From: Dactylonectria macrodidyma
Taxonomy: Eukaryota; Ascomycota; Sordariomycetes; Hypocreales; Nectriaceae
Assembly: GCA_020744425.1 (NCBI GenBank)
Contig: JAGMUV010000003.1
Span: 1,612,001-1,676,000, forward strand
Length of the DNA: 64,000 nucleotides
Direction of reading: 5' to 3'
Shown here: piece by piece, positions 1 to 10,498 of the stretch
How positions within the stretch are numbered: position 1 is the first letter of the stretch
Layout: each line of letters begins with the position of its first letter
The notes under the pieces: model-generated
Databases searched by the model: none
The model's input: only the letters and a program-made list of their open reading frames with translations
What the model was told of the DNA's origin: nothing
Made by a program: the position numbers and the translations under genes

Positions 1-68
1 CATTTTCAACCTCTGTTCGAATCCTGCACCTGCCTCTGTCGAGCCTCTCAAACGAACTTGTGCTTGGC

Positions 69-2373
69 ATGAAGCCGATCGTCACCTGCGTCGTTGCAGG
101 CCTACAGTACCTCATACATCCCCAGAAACTTGTATTCCATCCATTCCGGACAAGCACACACATCGCATGCGCTAACATGTCCAAAGGGCTCCATTCAAGA
201 AACTATCAATTCGGACGCCATCATCCCCATCACGCTCCTCACCACCGACGAAGTCTTCGGTGACCTCGAGGGGCTACTCCAGCTTCTTGATGAATATGAT
301 GACGTCTTTATTCCAGAATTTGGCTCCGTGTTAGTAGAAAAGCCCGGGCAGGGCAATGGCAGTGGATTGAGCTCCATCGATGGCCCTTTGGCACGCCAGG
401 TCTACCATTTTGACAACATTGTTGGGCTGAGTGACGACTTTTCAGAATTGCCATCTGGACCGTACTTTTTGCATGGGCCCAATCTTCATCAAGCCTGGAG
501 GTTGTATGATGATGAATTTGGGGCGTTCACGTTTGGCGTTATTCCCGATGATGTCAACCAGCCAGAGGAGTAGGTTGCCACCCCTTGCAAGGGCAGCGGT
601 TCTCGCTCACATGATGTAGGTTTCAAGTCCTGAGCTCTTTATCTCTCCAGGGCGACTTCAAATCCATTCCTGTTCCTTCAAGGCTTTACCATCCTCGGCC
701 TTCTCTCCGGAAACCGCTTTCTGGCGTCCGCGTCTCCGTCAGCGACTTCGCCTCCCTCAACGGCACGGGCACGACTCTTTCTAGTCGAGCATGGACGTCT
801 CTTTACAAGTCCACCTCTACCGCCACAAGCGATCACGCACGGAAGCTAGTTGATCTTGGTGCCATCATTGTCGGAAAAACAAAGACGTCCCAGTTGGGTG
901 CCGGTGTTGAGTGGGTGGATGAGCAAGCCCCGTGGAATGCGAGAGGCGATGGATACCAGACGCTCCTAGGGAGCTCCGTCGGGGCAGCAGCAGGATTGTT
1001 AGGATACGAATGGTTGCAGCAGAGCCTTGGTAGCGACGGTGAGCTCAAATGAAAAATTGTCGCTTCAAACTGACTGGCTTGACAGACAACGGCGCGACGG
1101 CTCAGGATGGCCTCTATTCAATCGCGCCATCACTTGATAACCTTTCGTTTGATGGATTACTAAAGAATTCCAGGTACGTCAATGCAAACAAATTCGCAAA
1201 CTATGCTAATTCAATCAATATCTAGCTATGGCAATGGGCGATTGTTTAGTCGTAGTCTCGAAGATCTTCTCCATTTGACGACAGCTTTACTTAGTACGAG
1301 CTCATCCGAAAATGGTATACCATCCAGGGTCCTCTTCCCCGTCGATCTGCACACTACTATGAACGAGAGTCAACGGCGCTTGGTAGACGACTTCGTTTCT
1401 ACGCTCGAGAAGTTTCATGGAATTGATGTGGAAAAGGTCAATCTTGGGGAGGTCTGGGCCGAGACGCGTCCTAGCGAAGCCCATAGGGAAGAGATGCAGG
1501 TTTACATGGAAGATGTAAGTGCGCACAACACAAAACAATAAAGACGTTACTAACGATTAAGGCCCCGTTTCGCTCGCGATGCTACGAATTTTACCATGAG
1601 TTTGGTGAGTTCAGAGATCAATATTTTGAAAACTTCCACAGAAAGGCGTTCGTTGAGGCAACACCTCAGTTTCTCTGGTATGTCTAGTGCCGATGGCATG
1701 AGTCTGCCACTGACCCAGAGTAGGGACGCGGGCGAGGCGGTCACGACGGATGAGTACCAACATCATCTGCAACGCCTTCAGATATACCGAAAATGGTTCC
1801 ATCAACACATGATGCCACTGAGCGCAACCCCCAACGCGGAGGCCGTCATGATACTGCCCTGCGGGACTTACGACATCCGGCACCGGGACGAACCCGCGAC
1901 GTGCGTCTCATGGCATCTGCAACCTGCATAACATGGCTGACGACGATGAATTAGTCCACCAACCACCTCCAGGGGCGTGACTCCCGAGCACCTGGCTTCC
2001 ATCTTGGGGGCACCGCATCTAGCCGTCCCTTGTAAGTAGCAGCTGAAAGCATTTGCCTCGCCTCAGGCCGATGAAGAGTTTGGGGTGCTGACCCGGGAAC
2101 CGTTACCGACCAGTTGCCCAGCTGCCGTTTCAATCCCGCATCAGCGGGAGGACCGAATACCAGCCCGTATGCGTGTCTCTGATGGGAACGCGTGGGAGCG
2201 AGGCTGGGATGATTCGCCTCGTCCAACAGGGCTTTAAGCATGCACGCTGGAGAACCCAGGTCGCCACTGGACGGTTCGCCTTTCCTCCTCCGAGAGATTC
2301 TCAGGCTACCGACGACGACAACGAGAATGGGCTCCCCATGCCGCAGGCTGAGAACCTATCGGATGAACTGTGA
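69..2373 (+). CDS. Amidase-signature family protein with Arp1-like N-terminal domain
   Basis: Nine exons are inferred: 69-131, 187-552, 651-1038, 1086-1173, 1226-1514, 1562-1677, 1721-1900, 1955-2031 and 2114-2373. They join into 608 aa. The first intron has a clear GCTAAC branch site. The N-terminal ~150 residues resemble the domain in fungal proteins annotated as scytalone dehydratase-like Arp1 (from memory). An amidase fold follows, with the Lys motif VGKTKTSQ, an SSVGAAAGL stretch at the cis-Ser position, and a C-terminus typical of amidases (GAPHLAVPFAQLPFQSR, GRTEYQPVCVSLMGTRG). At the place where amidases normally carry GGS with the nucleophilic Ser, this protein reads GSDDNGATA, so activity is doubtful. 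The donor of intron 2 (before GTCAAC at 553) and the acceptor of intron 6 are the least certain joins. The family assignment is firm; the substrate is unknown. Confidence 0.8.
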
Positions 2374-3430
2374 GATCGATCCAGGGGCATTTCCCGCTGC
2401 CCCCAACGTCACACCACTCTGGGGAGGCGGTCAGCCACCGGCCGATAGACTGGCTGCGTGGTTGAACATGGGCAGTTCCGGTCGTCATGACTTCAAATGA
2501 GATCCCTCTTTGTGTCCCCCACACGGAGGTGTAGCCACCCCGCGTGATTCCGGACCTCCCTCAAGCATCCTCCGATCCAGCCATTGATTGGTACAGCAGC
2601 AGCACGCTTTGTGCACGACTTTTTGTGAACCGCTGCCACCGGAGGCCCCGGATATCATACTGCGTCGTACTGTGCTCATCCGGCAGATGGGCGTGGGGAA
2701 ATCTCCCCGCTTTTTGTTTCTTTTTCTCTTCCTTTCTTTTTTTACGAGGAATTTCTCTGTTGGCCTGGCCCCTCTGCTGAGTAGTAGCCGGTATGTAGTT
2801 TGGGGGAGGGGAGAGGCTACACGCCGTGATGGTGTTTACTTGCTGTTGCTTCAGTGCCAGCTCAATGGTGTTTGGGGTGTCTTCCAAGGCTATTTAAATA
2901 TATATCTTGATCGTCGACGCTCGAACAACGCCAGCTACAACTGGCCTAGCTGGCGTTACTTCACCTATTTAGCGGGGACTCGGGAGTCGGGAACGGCGCT
3001 TATCTCGGTGTCGTTGGGTCGACCAGGGTCCGTCGTCTTGTCGCCACTATTCGTACTGCTACTGTATGTGTATCCAGCACTGTAACTGTACAATAATTAG
3101 CGGTTCCGTGGGGGTTCTTTTTTGGGTCGTCACAGCATCGCTCCACCCGGCACATACCGCCCCCGTTGTCGATGCGGCTCTGGAGAACCTGTTACGGTCT
3201 ACAGTTGTCACCTCATTGAACTGACAACCGCTTGGTCGCTTCTTCTCATCTCGCCTCCCGCCTTTATATAAAAAGCTGCCCCCAAACCCCTGCCCGGATC
3301 GTCCTCTTTTACGATGGCCGAACCATACAACACCCCAGTGCCAGGTTCGACGCCGCGAGCAACCTCACCTGCCCCTCCAGTGCCTCTATTCTCTCACCCA
3401 GGCTCTCCCCTCTCCCCGGCCAAGATCGCC
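2374..3430. other. Intergenic region, no supported gene
   Basis: This stretch separates the amidase stop from the dehydrogenase start. It contains T-rich runs near 2705-2745 and an AT block near 2890-2910. An open frame at 2588-3085 has no recognisable protein character, so I do not call it. The right end holds the promoter and leader of the dehydrogenase. Confidence 0.7.
3265..3274 (+). promoter_or_regulatory. TATA-like box of the hydroxyacid dehydrogenase gene
   Basis: TATATAAAAA lies 166 bp upstream of the preferred start codon at 3431 and 49 bp upstream of an alternative in-frame ATG at 3314. Transcription starting ~30 bp downstream would include both ATGs. It therefore does not exclude a 39-residue longer protein. 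Confidence 0.45.
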
Positions 3431-4625
3431 ATGGCGTCCACTACTAAACCTCGGGTCTTACACATTGGAGACCCAATCAAGTACAATCCCGAGACGTATG
3501 AACGTTTCAGCGCCCAGTTTGACGTCGTCCGCCCGTCGACGGAAGAGCGCCAGCGGCCCGAGTTCATCAAGGCCCTCCAGGAGCGGAGATGGGGCGACTT
3601 CCAGGCCATCTTCCGTCCATTCTGGGGCACCGGCGGCGAGATGGGCAACTGGGATGCCGAGTTGGTTGGCCTGTTGCCAGAGAGCGTCAAGGTGTTTGCG
3701 AGTGCTGGCGCAGGCTTTGACTGGGCAGATACCAAGCTGCTAGCCGAACGGGGTGAGTCTCATTATTGAGTGATACATGTAGTTTACTGAGCGATATATA
3801 TACACTGGGTGATAGGTATACACTAAGTGGTATATATACACTGAGTAATTACATTCCGCTGAGCAGTAGTACATTGCTAACTTCTCCACTCAAGGCATCA
3901 TCTACTGCAACTCTGGGCTCGCCGCGTCCGACGCCGTAGCTGACTTTTCTATTGCCATGATCATCTCAACCTTCCGCCAGATCCCCTGGTGCATCTCCTC
4001 GGCCACGTCAAACGACGAGGCCGACTTCCAGACCTGCCACCGCGATGTCACGGCTCAGGCTCACAACCTGCGTGGCCAAGTCATAGCCTTCATCGGCTTC
4101 GGCAACATCGGCCAGCAGATTGCGGCTCGATGCCACCACGGCTTCGGCATGGACATCCACTACTACGATGTCTTCCCCAAGCCGGCGTCTATCACCGAGC
4201 CCCTCAAGGCCACGTCTCACGACAGCCTTGAGAGCCTTCTCGCCAACGCCGACTGCGTCATCCTGTGCACGCCCGCCGGTGACGGCGCCCTGATCAACCA
4301 GGACACGGTCAAGCTGTTCCGCCGCGGCTCGCGCTTCGTCAACATTGCGCGCGGCAGCCTCGTCGACGAAGACGCCCTCGCCGGCGCCCTCGAGGACGGT
4401 CAGATCTCGACCGCGGCTCTCGACGTCCACGCCAACGAGCCCAAGGTCCACGTTGGCCTGTTGGCCCTCGCCCAAAAGGGCCGCGTTATGCTGACCTGCC
4501 ACAATGCCGGCGGCACTGTCGAGACCCACGTCGGCTTCGAGGAGCTGAGCATGCGCAACATCATGGCCGTGCTGAGCGGCGGCGATGCCATCTCCCCAGT
4601 AAACCTGCACTTCTTCAAGAGGTAG
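3431..4625 (+). CDS. D-isomer specific 2-hydroxyacid dehydrogenase (D-mandelate dehydrogenase-like)
   Basis: Two exons, 3431-3752 and 3895-4625, give 350 aa, the usual length of the family. The protein would oxidise or reduce a 2-hydroxy/2-oxo acid pair with NAD(P). The Rossmann motif GFGNIGQ is present. The three catalytic residues are visible: Arg in NIARGSLVDE, Glu in DVHANEP and His in TCHNAGGT. The N-terminus (KPRVLHIGDPIKYN) is like fungal D-mandelate dehydrogenase/GRHPR-type proteins, but the substrate cannot be told from sequence. I prefer the ATG at 3431 because it has a good context (GATCGCCATGG) and starts just before conserved sequence. The ATG at 3314 would add 39 Pro/Ser-rich residues. 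The single intron is filled with an 18-bp minisatellite. Confidence 0.92.
3767..3877 (+). repeat. 18-bp minisatellite inside an intron
   Basis: About six degenerate tandem units fill most of the 142-bp intron of the dehydrogenase gene. The last five units start every 18 bp at 3788, 3806, 3824, 3842 and 3860. Each begins TGAG, TGGG or TAAG, and the middle units end in TATACAC. Confidence 0.75.
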
Positions 4626-5520
4626 AGGAAGACAGCATGGTCAATATCGAATGTGTGACAATGACGGGCATGAAATTTGGATTGATGAGAGCGTGGGTGG
4701 GTAGATGCATGGGCATGACGGACCTGGCGTTTGGGTAACTTGTAAGCAAAAAAAAAAATGTGCAAGATGAAATACATGGCAAACAACGAGTCAATGACAT
4801 TTTTTATTCCTTTCAGTCACGCCAAGGGTTTAGTAGTGGTCTCAATGGCGATGCTGAAGAATCTTTGACCGGCATACTTGCAATTAAAGGACCAAATGAC
4901 TTACATGACGAGGTATATAACGTCAGCCCAGCTCGTTTTGTGAGGGCAGTTCGCTGTGCATGCTTGACACATGTCAGCTTTACATCCTCTACAACTTATA
5001 AAACTGTCCCTCGTTAATGACGACGACGGCGTTGTGGCAGAAAACACCATACGCCCTAATTACAATACGTCAACCAAACCGTCGTCGTCACAGCCGACTA
5101 AGATGCATTTCATAGAAGCTAGTGAGGCGAAGAACAAGAAGAAGCAGACTCCTCTAAATGAGCTGATCGAATGATACAATCAAGGGAAGCATCGCCAAGG
5201 GCGGGGGAGATTGTTAGAGTTAAGACTTGTACCTTAGTTCCCGCGCCCCGAGGCTCTGGTGTGGTGGGGTCAGATTACTAGGGTGCTGTTGAACATGGTG
5301 TGGTAGCATGTATCAACGACGGTGACAAGTCAGTCATTTTATGTGTCAGAGTATGGCAATGCGTTTCTGAGTTACAACTCATCATAGTGTCCAAATAATT
5401 CCTATTCCTGAAATAGGTACGTTCGCCCAACTCCGAGGCTCAGAATCCCTTTCAAGGTTACCCATCAAACCGGATGTGTTTACCATTATCCAACGCCTCG
5501 GTCCAATCCAATATCGCATT
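4626..5520. other. Convergent intergenic region
   Basis: The region lies between the 3' ends of the dehydrogenase and RTT109 genes. It would hold both 3' UTRs. I see only short, unconvincing frames and no repeat or RNA gene. Confidence 0.7.
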
Positions 5521-7242
5521 TTACGCCTTGGGTTTCTTCCTCACCAGTCCAACAGGGAGAACATTGACTGCCGCCTCCTTTTGGTCACTGGTGGTGGTCA
5601 CATCGTCCTCCTCCTTTGGCTTCTTCTTAACCAAGCCCGCACTGAGGACGTTCACCTTGTTGTTCGGCTCATCCGGCGCCTTGCTAGCCGAGTCGGTGCG
5701 CTTTCGTTTTATCAACCCCGAAAGATTGTTGATCTGGCTTCCAGCTCCAGTGCCATTCGCTGTGGGCGCCGGAATTTCACGAGTACCAGTTACAACGGCT
5801 CCCCATTTGTTGCCGGCGCCGACTTCGTTGACCCAGCGCCGGGTACTAGTCGTTGCCTTGTTCAAGGTTGTGAATTCCAGGTGCAGTAAGAGCTCAACGA
5901 TGCGCTTGTATTCGTTCTCGTCCACGATTTTCTCGCCACGTCCCTGAGGAGACCACGAGTAGTATGCCGTTGAGACAGGCCGCTTAAGAAGGTAATTGCG
6001 CTGCTCTTTCTTGATGCGAGGGTTTCGGGGAATGATTGGGCCCTTGAGTTTCTTTTTCTTCAGTGTCCGCTTCTTCTTAGCCTTGACCTGGTCCAGCTTG
6101 ACCAGACCCGCTTTGGACGGGAACAGCTTCCTCGGCGTCGTGTTGGGTGTCACGCATGTCACCGTTCGCTGTCTCTTTGGCGTTTCCGGTGCGCCTGTAG
6201 GCTGGGACGAGGCTGTAGGCTGGGATGATGCTGCTGACGGCGGGGTTGTGGCGGGAGCTTCCTCCACATCATCGAAGACAACCCAGATGAAGCCCGTCAT
6301 GCGGCCACTCGAGCACTCTTGCCTATACGCCATCATCTCCCAGAATGTGTCCAGCGTTTTGACGCTCTTCCAGCTACCCGTCGTCTTCATCACTCGTGAT
6401 CCGTCAGCCTCTTCGTCCAATTCGTCTCGAAATCGAGACTTAGGATCGTCCGGAAAGTGGGGGATCAGGCATCGCGGCGGGACCCAGTCAAACTCGCGAT
6501 AGTAGTGGGAGATGCGTTCCAATGGGTGTGAGAGGGACCAGGATGAGGCAGCGCCGTTCCGGGGAACCAGCGCCTTCATCTCGTACGTCTCAAGCCCAGG
6601 GACAAGAAGGTAGGCTTTTGAATTCTTCCATGGGGCTGTAGCTCCCGCGGGAGTAGGACCCAAGAGCGGATCTAACACCCGGCACCACCACTTAATGAGG
6701 CCTCGGTCGTCCAGGACATGTTTGCCGCTGTTGTCAACGCTCCCGGGGAACAGGTACTGGTCTTGGGCTCGGGCGAATAAGCTGACGATGAATTGTACAT
6801 TCTTCCGCCTTCTCTTCTCCACAAGATACCCGACAAAGGTGGCACATATCTCTCGAATGGGGCTTGGGGCGCCCTTGGGAAGGTCGAGGAGGTTCAGGTA
6901 GCCGGTGGAGTCGGCCTTGGAGACGAAGAGCGTAGTCGAGCGTGCGGTTGTGTAGATGAAGACCTCGACGCCTAGGACCAGAACCTGTTTCTTGGTGTTC
7001 TCCTCTGTTGCATTGTCCGTCTCGATCGGAGTTGGAGAGGTATTGGGGGCGTCAATGGAGACGGCAAGGAAGTGGTTCTCGCAGTAGGTTCGCTCGGGAC
7101 GTTCGTTGGGCGGGGGGGAGTAGAGCGGATCCGACTTGGTGGGTGGCGTCGAAATGTGGTATATGCCGAAATCGTAGCCCTTTGGAAGTACTCCGACCAG
7201 CCTGCTGCGGAGGCCGCTATCGTCATGGTGTTGCGGAGTCAT
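5521..7242 (-). CDS. RTT109: Histone acetyltransferase Rtt109 (KAT11 family)
   Basis: A single exon encodes 573 aa from the ATG at 7242. An in-frame ATG at 7314 would add 24 non-conserved residues. Rtt109 acetylates histone H3 (K56, K9, K27) with Asf1 and Vps75 during nucleosome assembly and DNA-damage tolerance. Diagnostic stretches include LPKGYDFGIYHISTPP near the N-terminus, EVFIYTTARSTTLFVSKAD, VSLFARAQDQYLFPGS and LDDRGLIKWWCRVLDPLL, which form the acetyl-CoA/catalytic core. KTLDTFWEMMAYRQEC and TGFIWVVFDD follow. The C-terminal ~190 residues are Lys/Pro-rich and likely disordered and nuclear. They carry recurring short motifs (AGLVK, SGLIKRKR, AGLVKKKPK, VGLVRKKPK). Confidence 0.95.
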   Translation of the reverse strand: MTPQHHDDSGLRSRLVGVLPKGYDFGIYHISTPPTKSDPLYSPPPNERPERTYCENHFLAVSIDAPNTSPTPIETDNATEENTKKQVLVLGVEVFIYTTARSTTLFVSKADSTGYLNLLDLPKGAPSPIREICATFVGYLVEKRRRKNVQFIVSLFARAQDQYLFPGSVDNSGKHVLDDRGLIKWWCRVLDPLLGPTPAGATAPWKNSKAYLLVPGLETYEMKALVPRNGAASSWSLSHPLERISHYYREFDWVPPRCLIPHFPDDPKSRFRDELDEEADGSRVMKTTGSWKSVKTLDTFWEMMAYRQECSSGRMTGFIWVVFDDVEEAPATTPPSAASSQPTASSQPTGAPETPKRQRTVTCVTPNTTPRKLFPSKAGLVKLDQVKAKKKRTLKKKKLKGPIIPRNPRIKKEQRNYLLKRPVSTAYYSWSPQGRGEKIVDENEYKRIVELLLHLEFTTLNKATTSTRRWVNEVGAGNKWGAVVTGTREIPAPTANGTGAGSQINNLSGLIKRKRTDSASKAPDEPNNKVNVLSAGLVKKKPKEEDDVTTTSDQKEAAVNVLPVGLVRKKPKA

Positions 7243-8203
7243 GTTGAAGTCTGATGAAGGACCATGGTCCAGGTCAGATTTGAGGATGTAAAGGGAGGGT
7301 CTTTTGATCTCCACAGTGCACTCGTTCAGCGTGCGTTAGTGGCTGGACCTTCACTGTCGACAAGGCAGGGATAAGCTACAGTGGGGAGCTATCCCTGCCA
7401 CACGTTGCTCCAGGGGGTGTGCTTGGAGGCTACAGGCGACAAATCTACCCTGTACCTTTTGTAGGGGGACAATGTGTAAAATTAATTTAGGAGTACCTTA
7501 CCAGCATTCAAAAGTAATCTTCAGATGGTGTTTTTTTTGGGGGGCTATATTGGTTTGAATACTTGCTTCTGATTATAATCTATCGCGAAATTCCTGCTAA
7601 TATCCTACGTGTTGACAAAATGTCAAAGATGTTAAGGCTGTGTAGGGTTGCTACTTTCAGTTGCTGATGCTCTCTAGGACATATCTAACCCTGAAATGAG
7701 CACGTTAAGACAAAAAAGAAAAAGGTGCCGGGTACTACCAAGACAATAGAAATCCGGTACAAAGGCTCGAAGACAAGTACATCAACCTAAATGCCTCGAG
7801 CTTAGGGGGCAAGGCTAAACCCGGGGGCATTTGAACTGCATGAAATGTCTATGGTTTATGAGTTTTGTCTTGCAACAAGAATTGACTCTAAAACCACTAA
7901 CTTGGAACATGTGTATTGAGCTCAAACCTGGCCAATTGATGGGCACGTAACATATATGATTTATTTAGGAGGCGAGCATGTAAGTTAAACCCCCGACTCC
8001 GTGACCGGTAGACGGCTTCTCCCTCCTCCATGGCCCGGAGTGGGGCCGCAGTCGGCGGAGCCTGGCGGCACGGCCACGTGACATCCAAAAAATGTTGGCG
8101 ATCGAAGCTTCACCAGGCAATCCGCCAAGCAGCCCTCCATCCGACCCGACCGAACTCGAAGCGCCTCAACTCCTCGTAGCCGGGCCTCAATTCCTCACCC
8201 ACC
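7243..8203. promoter_or_regulatory. Divergent promoter region of RTT109 and MRPL15
   Basis: About 960 bp separate the two divergently transcribed genes. The centre (7480-7990) is AT-rich with a T8G6 run near 7530-7546. No gene or repeat is supported. The 100 bp before MRPL15 is GC-rich and C-rich. Confidence 0.55.
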
Positions 8204-9126
8204 ATGGCTCTCCAACCCTGCCGCGCCGCGCTCGCGCGCTCGCGCCTCGCGGCCCGCTCCCTGACGCCCTGCGTCGTGCGCGCCTACACCTCCGACGCTA
8301 CCCCAGAGTCCTTCAAGTCCAAGCCCTCCCCGGTGCCCCGGTGGTCCCAGACACCCCCCCAGATGAAGGCCGATGTGCAGCTCGACTTCGCCAAGCATGC
8401 ACACAACAAGATCTGGTCCGTCAACAACGATCCCAAGAAGCTGGACGAGGTCTACAACCGCCTGCTCGGGCCCAATGGCAGCAGGCTTTTACCTGAGGAG
8501 CTGAAGTGGTTGGCCGTGACGCACAAGAGCTTCGATCAGGGGAGGAGAGGTTTCAATGATCGATTGGCGCTTGTCGGTACGTTTTTGCAGATACCCGCCG
8601 AGGCATTGGGCTGGGACGACCTGGTGGAAAGAGTTGTGCGCTGACCTTATACAGGCCGAATGGCGCTCATCATGGAGACTACCAAGGACATTGTGGCCAA
8701 GGAGGCTATGCCCGAAGCGAAAGTGACGGACGAGTTTCACCGAGAAGCCTTTTCACACCCGCAGCTGGATTCGATAGATAACCTGACCGTCGAGGGACCG
8801 AGAGACATTGTCGGCAAGGAAAAACTCTACAACCTGGCCATTGAAGTGGGGTTGATCGATGTTGTGCGGTGGAAGCCTCGATTGGTACGTCAAGCTAGAA
8901 CCCTCGAGGATTGGCTACTCTCAGCAATAGAGATGTAGACGGCCGGTTCGACTACGGTGCAGGCGCTAACAGAGACGAATAGGTACGGAAACTGAAGACG
9001 TCTGGTGTCGAGGTTGTGCTCAACAGCGCTATCCTGGCGATTATTGGCGCTATTACTCTGCAGCATGGATCCGTTGTAGCAGCGCAGGTTATCAGGGAGA
9101 GGATAGTAGGCAAGGTGCGGGCTTAG
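8204..9126 (+). CDS. MRPL15: Mitochondrial large-subunit ribosomal protein mL57 (RNase III-like fold)
   Basis: Three exons, 8204-8576, 8655-8884 and 8983-9126, give 248 aa. The product is a structural protein of the mitochondrial 54S subunit, related to RNase III but not a nuclease. The first ~27 residues are Arg/Ala-rich with no acid residues, as in a mitochondrial presequence. The RNase III-like part contains LPEELKWLAVTHKSFDQGRRGFN, then LVGRMALIMET, and a C-terminal KTSGVEVVLNSAILAIIGAI. The RNase III catalytic signature is not preserved, as expected for this ribosomal protein. Splice sites are canonical (GTACGT donors). It converges with the membrane-protein gene 210 bp downstream. Confidence 0.92.
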
Positions 9127-9336
9127 AAAAGGGTGAACTAATCTGTATCATATAACTGTACCATTTAGGGATGAGGCCTCTGGAAGCTGCACAAAGCATG
9201 ACGGCGGCTGGCTTTGGAAGAAAACACCCATCATTGCGAAAGAGCTTGCATTGATATGATAAAGACATGGTAAATTACGATTATGTTAGGGTATCTAAAA
9301 GCGCTCATCTTCCAGTCTATGGAGACGGCTCAATCA

Positions 9337-10449
9337 TTAGTGTAAAAGGGGTGTCTCCTCATTTGCCGGCCGGCCGGTCTCTTGATCGCCGGCCTGTTCG
9401 GGTTCTTCGCCTCCGTCATAGCTATCATGACCGTCATGAATGAGCTTCTCGCGATAGACCCAACCCAGACAAGTACCTGCTCCAGGACCGAAGGACACCG
9501 AAGAGACAACGGTGATTAAAGGGACTCTCCAGCCAACTTCGACGAGCATCCAGTACAGAACGGTCCAGAAAATGAACTGAATGTCAATCTCGATAAATGC
9601 GAGAGTGGATTTAGTCATCTTCTTGCGATCATCGGGCTGTGTCAAGTTCCAGATGATGAATACGTGGGCGGCCATTGACAGAAGAACGGGGAGTGCGTAG
9701 ACAATAGCGAGCGAGCCCCGATTTGACTCAAGATGGACGAGGGTGGGATCAACTTTCTTTACGGCCGTGATAATCTTTCGAACCCCCTGGCGGATGAGAG
9801 AGACGTAGATTGGGAAAAAGAGCCAGATTCCAATGATGAGGGGAGAGTTGAATACGAGCATGAGGATGGACGGGAGGAAGTAGCCGATGGCTACACTGAT
9901 GGGAATAGCAATGACCTCGGTGTCCGGGAGATGGCTGCTCTGGTCCTCTAGAGAGTCGGAATCGTCATCCTCGCCAGACTCCTGATGTCTCTTCCTCGCG
10001 GCAAAGAGGGCCTGGGTAGAGTGCAACAAGGCCGGGGTAATGACAAGCTCCCAGACGACGACACCGCCGATCAGGTTAAGGACAAGCCATGGCCCCGTGG
10101 GATAGGCGACAACGACGTGGGGGGCGTTGCAAATACGGGCGGCCTCGACGGTACTGACGGTCAAGAGCCCGCCGATAAAGGCGAGGACGACGGCCATGAC
10201 GGCGACGCTGCGCAGGGCATCGAGGGCGACGTGGAAGAAGCTGACGAGGTAGCACAGCGGGGTGCCGAGGACGGGGAAGCGGCTGAGGGACGGCAGGGCG
10301 GCGTGGGCGTGGCACTGCGACCATAGCATCGCGGCGTTGACGTCGGAGTGGACGAAGAGGGCGACGATGGTCGCGATGGCGAGCAGCACGGGCACGATGA
10401 GGAGAACGCGCAGCGAGAAGCGATGGATGGGGGCTTGCCAGGAAGCCAT
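9337..10449 (-). CDS. Polytopic membrane protein of unknown function
   Basis: A single exon encodes 370 aa with about seven to nine hydrophobic segments, for example LLIVPVLLAIATIVALFV, a segment around SVAVMAVVLAFIGG, and SMAAHVFIIWNLT. Between the third/fourth and fifth segments is an acidic loop (ESGEDDDSDSLEDQ). The protein ends ETPLLH; the preceding EETPLL fits the acidic dileucine pattern used for AP-3/vacuolar sorting, so a vacuolar or endosomal location is possible. The layout recalls integral membrane proteins found near fungal terpenoid genes, but no biosynthetic genes are nearby and I do not assign a function. A TATAAAT box lies 43 bp upstream of the ATG. Confidence 0.8.
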   Translation of the reverse strand: MASWQAPIHRFSLRVLLIVPVLLAIATIVALFVHSDVNAAMLWSQCHAHAALPSLSRFPVLGTPLCYLVSFFHVALDALRSVAVMAVVLAFIGGLLTVSTVEAARICNAPHVVVAYPTGPWLVLNLIGGVVVWELVITPALLHSTQALFAARKRHQESGEDDDSDSLEDQSSHLPDTEVIAIPISVAIGYFLPSILMLVFNSPLIIGIWLFFPIYVSLIRQGVRKIITAVKKVDPTLVHLESNRGSLAIVYALPVLLSMAAHVFIIWNLTQPDDRKKMTKSTLAFIEIDIQFIFWTVLYWMLVEVGWRVPLITVVSSVSFGPGAGTCLGWVYREKLIHDGHDSYDGGEEPEQAGDQETGRPANEETPLLH

Positions 10450-10491
10450 GATGGAGGACGGGTTGCAGGAATGGGCCGTCAGAAGCTGAGG

Positions 10492-10498
10492 ATTTATA
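10492..10498 (-). promoter_or_regulatory. TATA-like box of the membrane-protein gene
   Basis: TATAAAT on the minus strand, 43 bp upstream of the start codon at 10449. Confidence 0.4.

Noticed and set aside
1..30. TGTTCGAATCC near the left edge, like a tRNA 3' half
   Set aside because: Too little sequence lies upstream, and downstream bases give no acceptor stem.
2588..3085. 165-codon plus-strand frame
   Set aside because: It begins in T-rich sequence and shows no family resemblance or splice context.
4008..4610. 200-codon frame antisense to the dehydrogenase
   Set aside because: It lies wholly over conserved dehydrogenase exon sequence.
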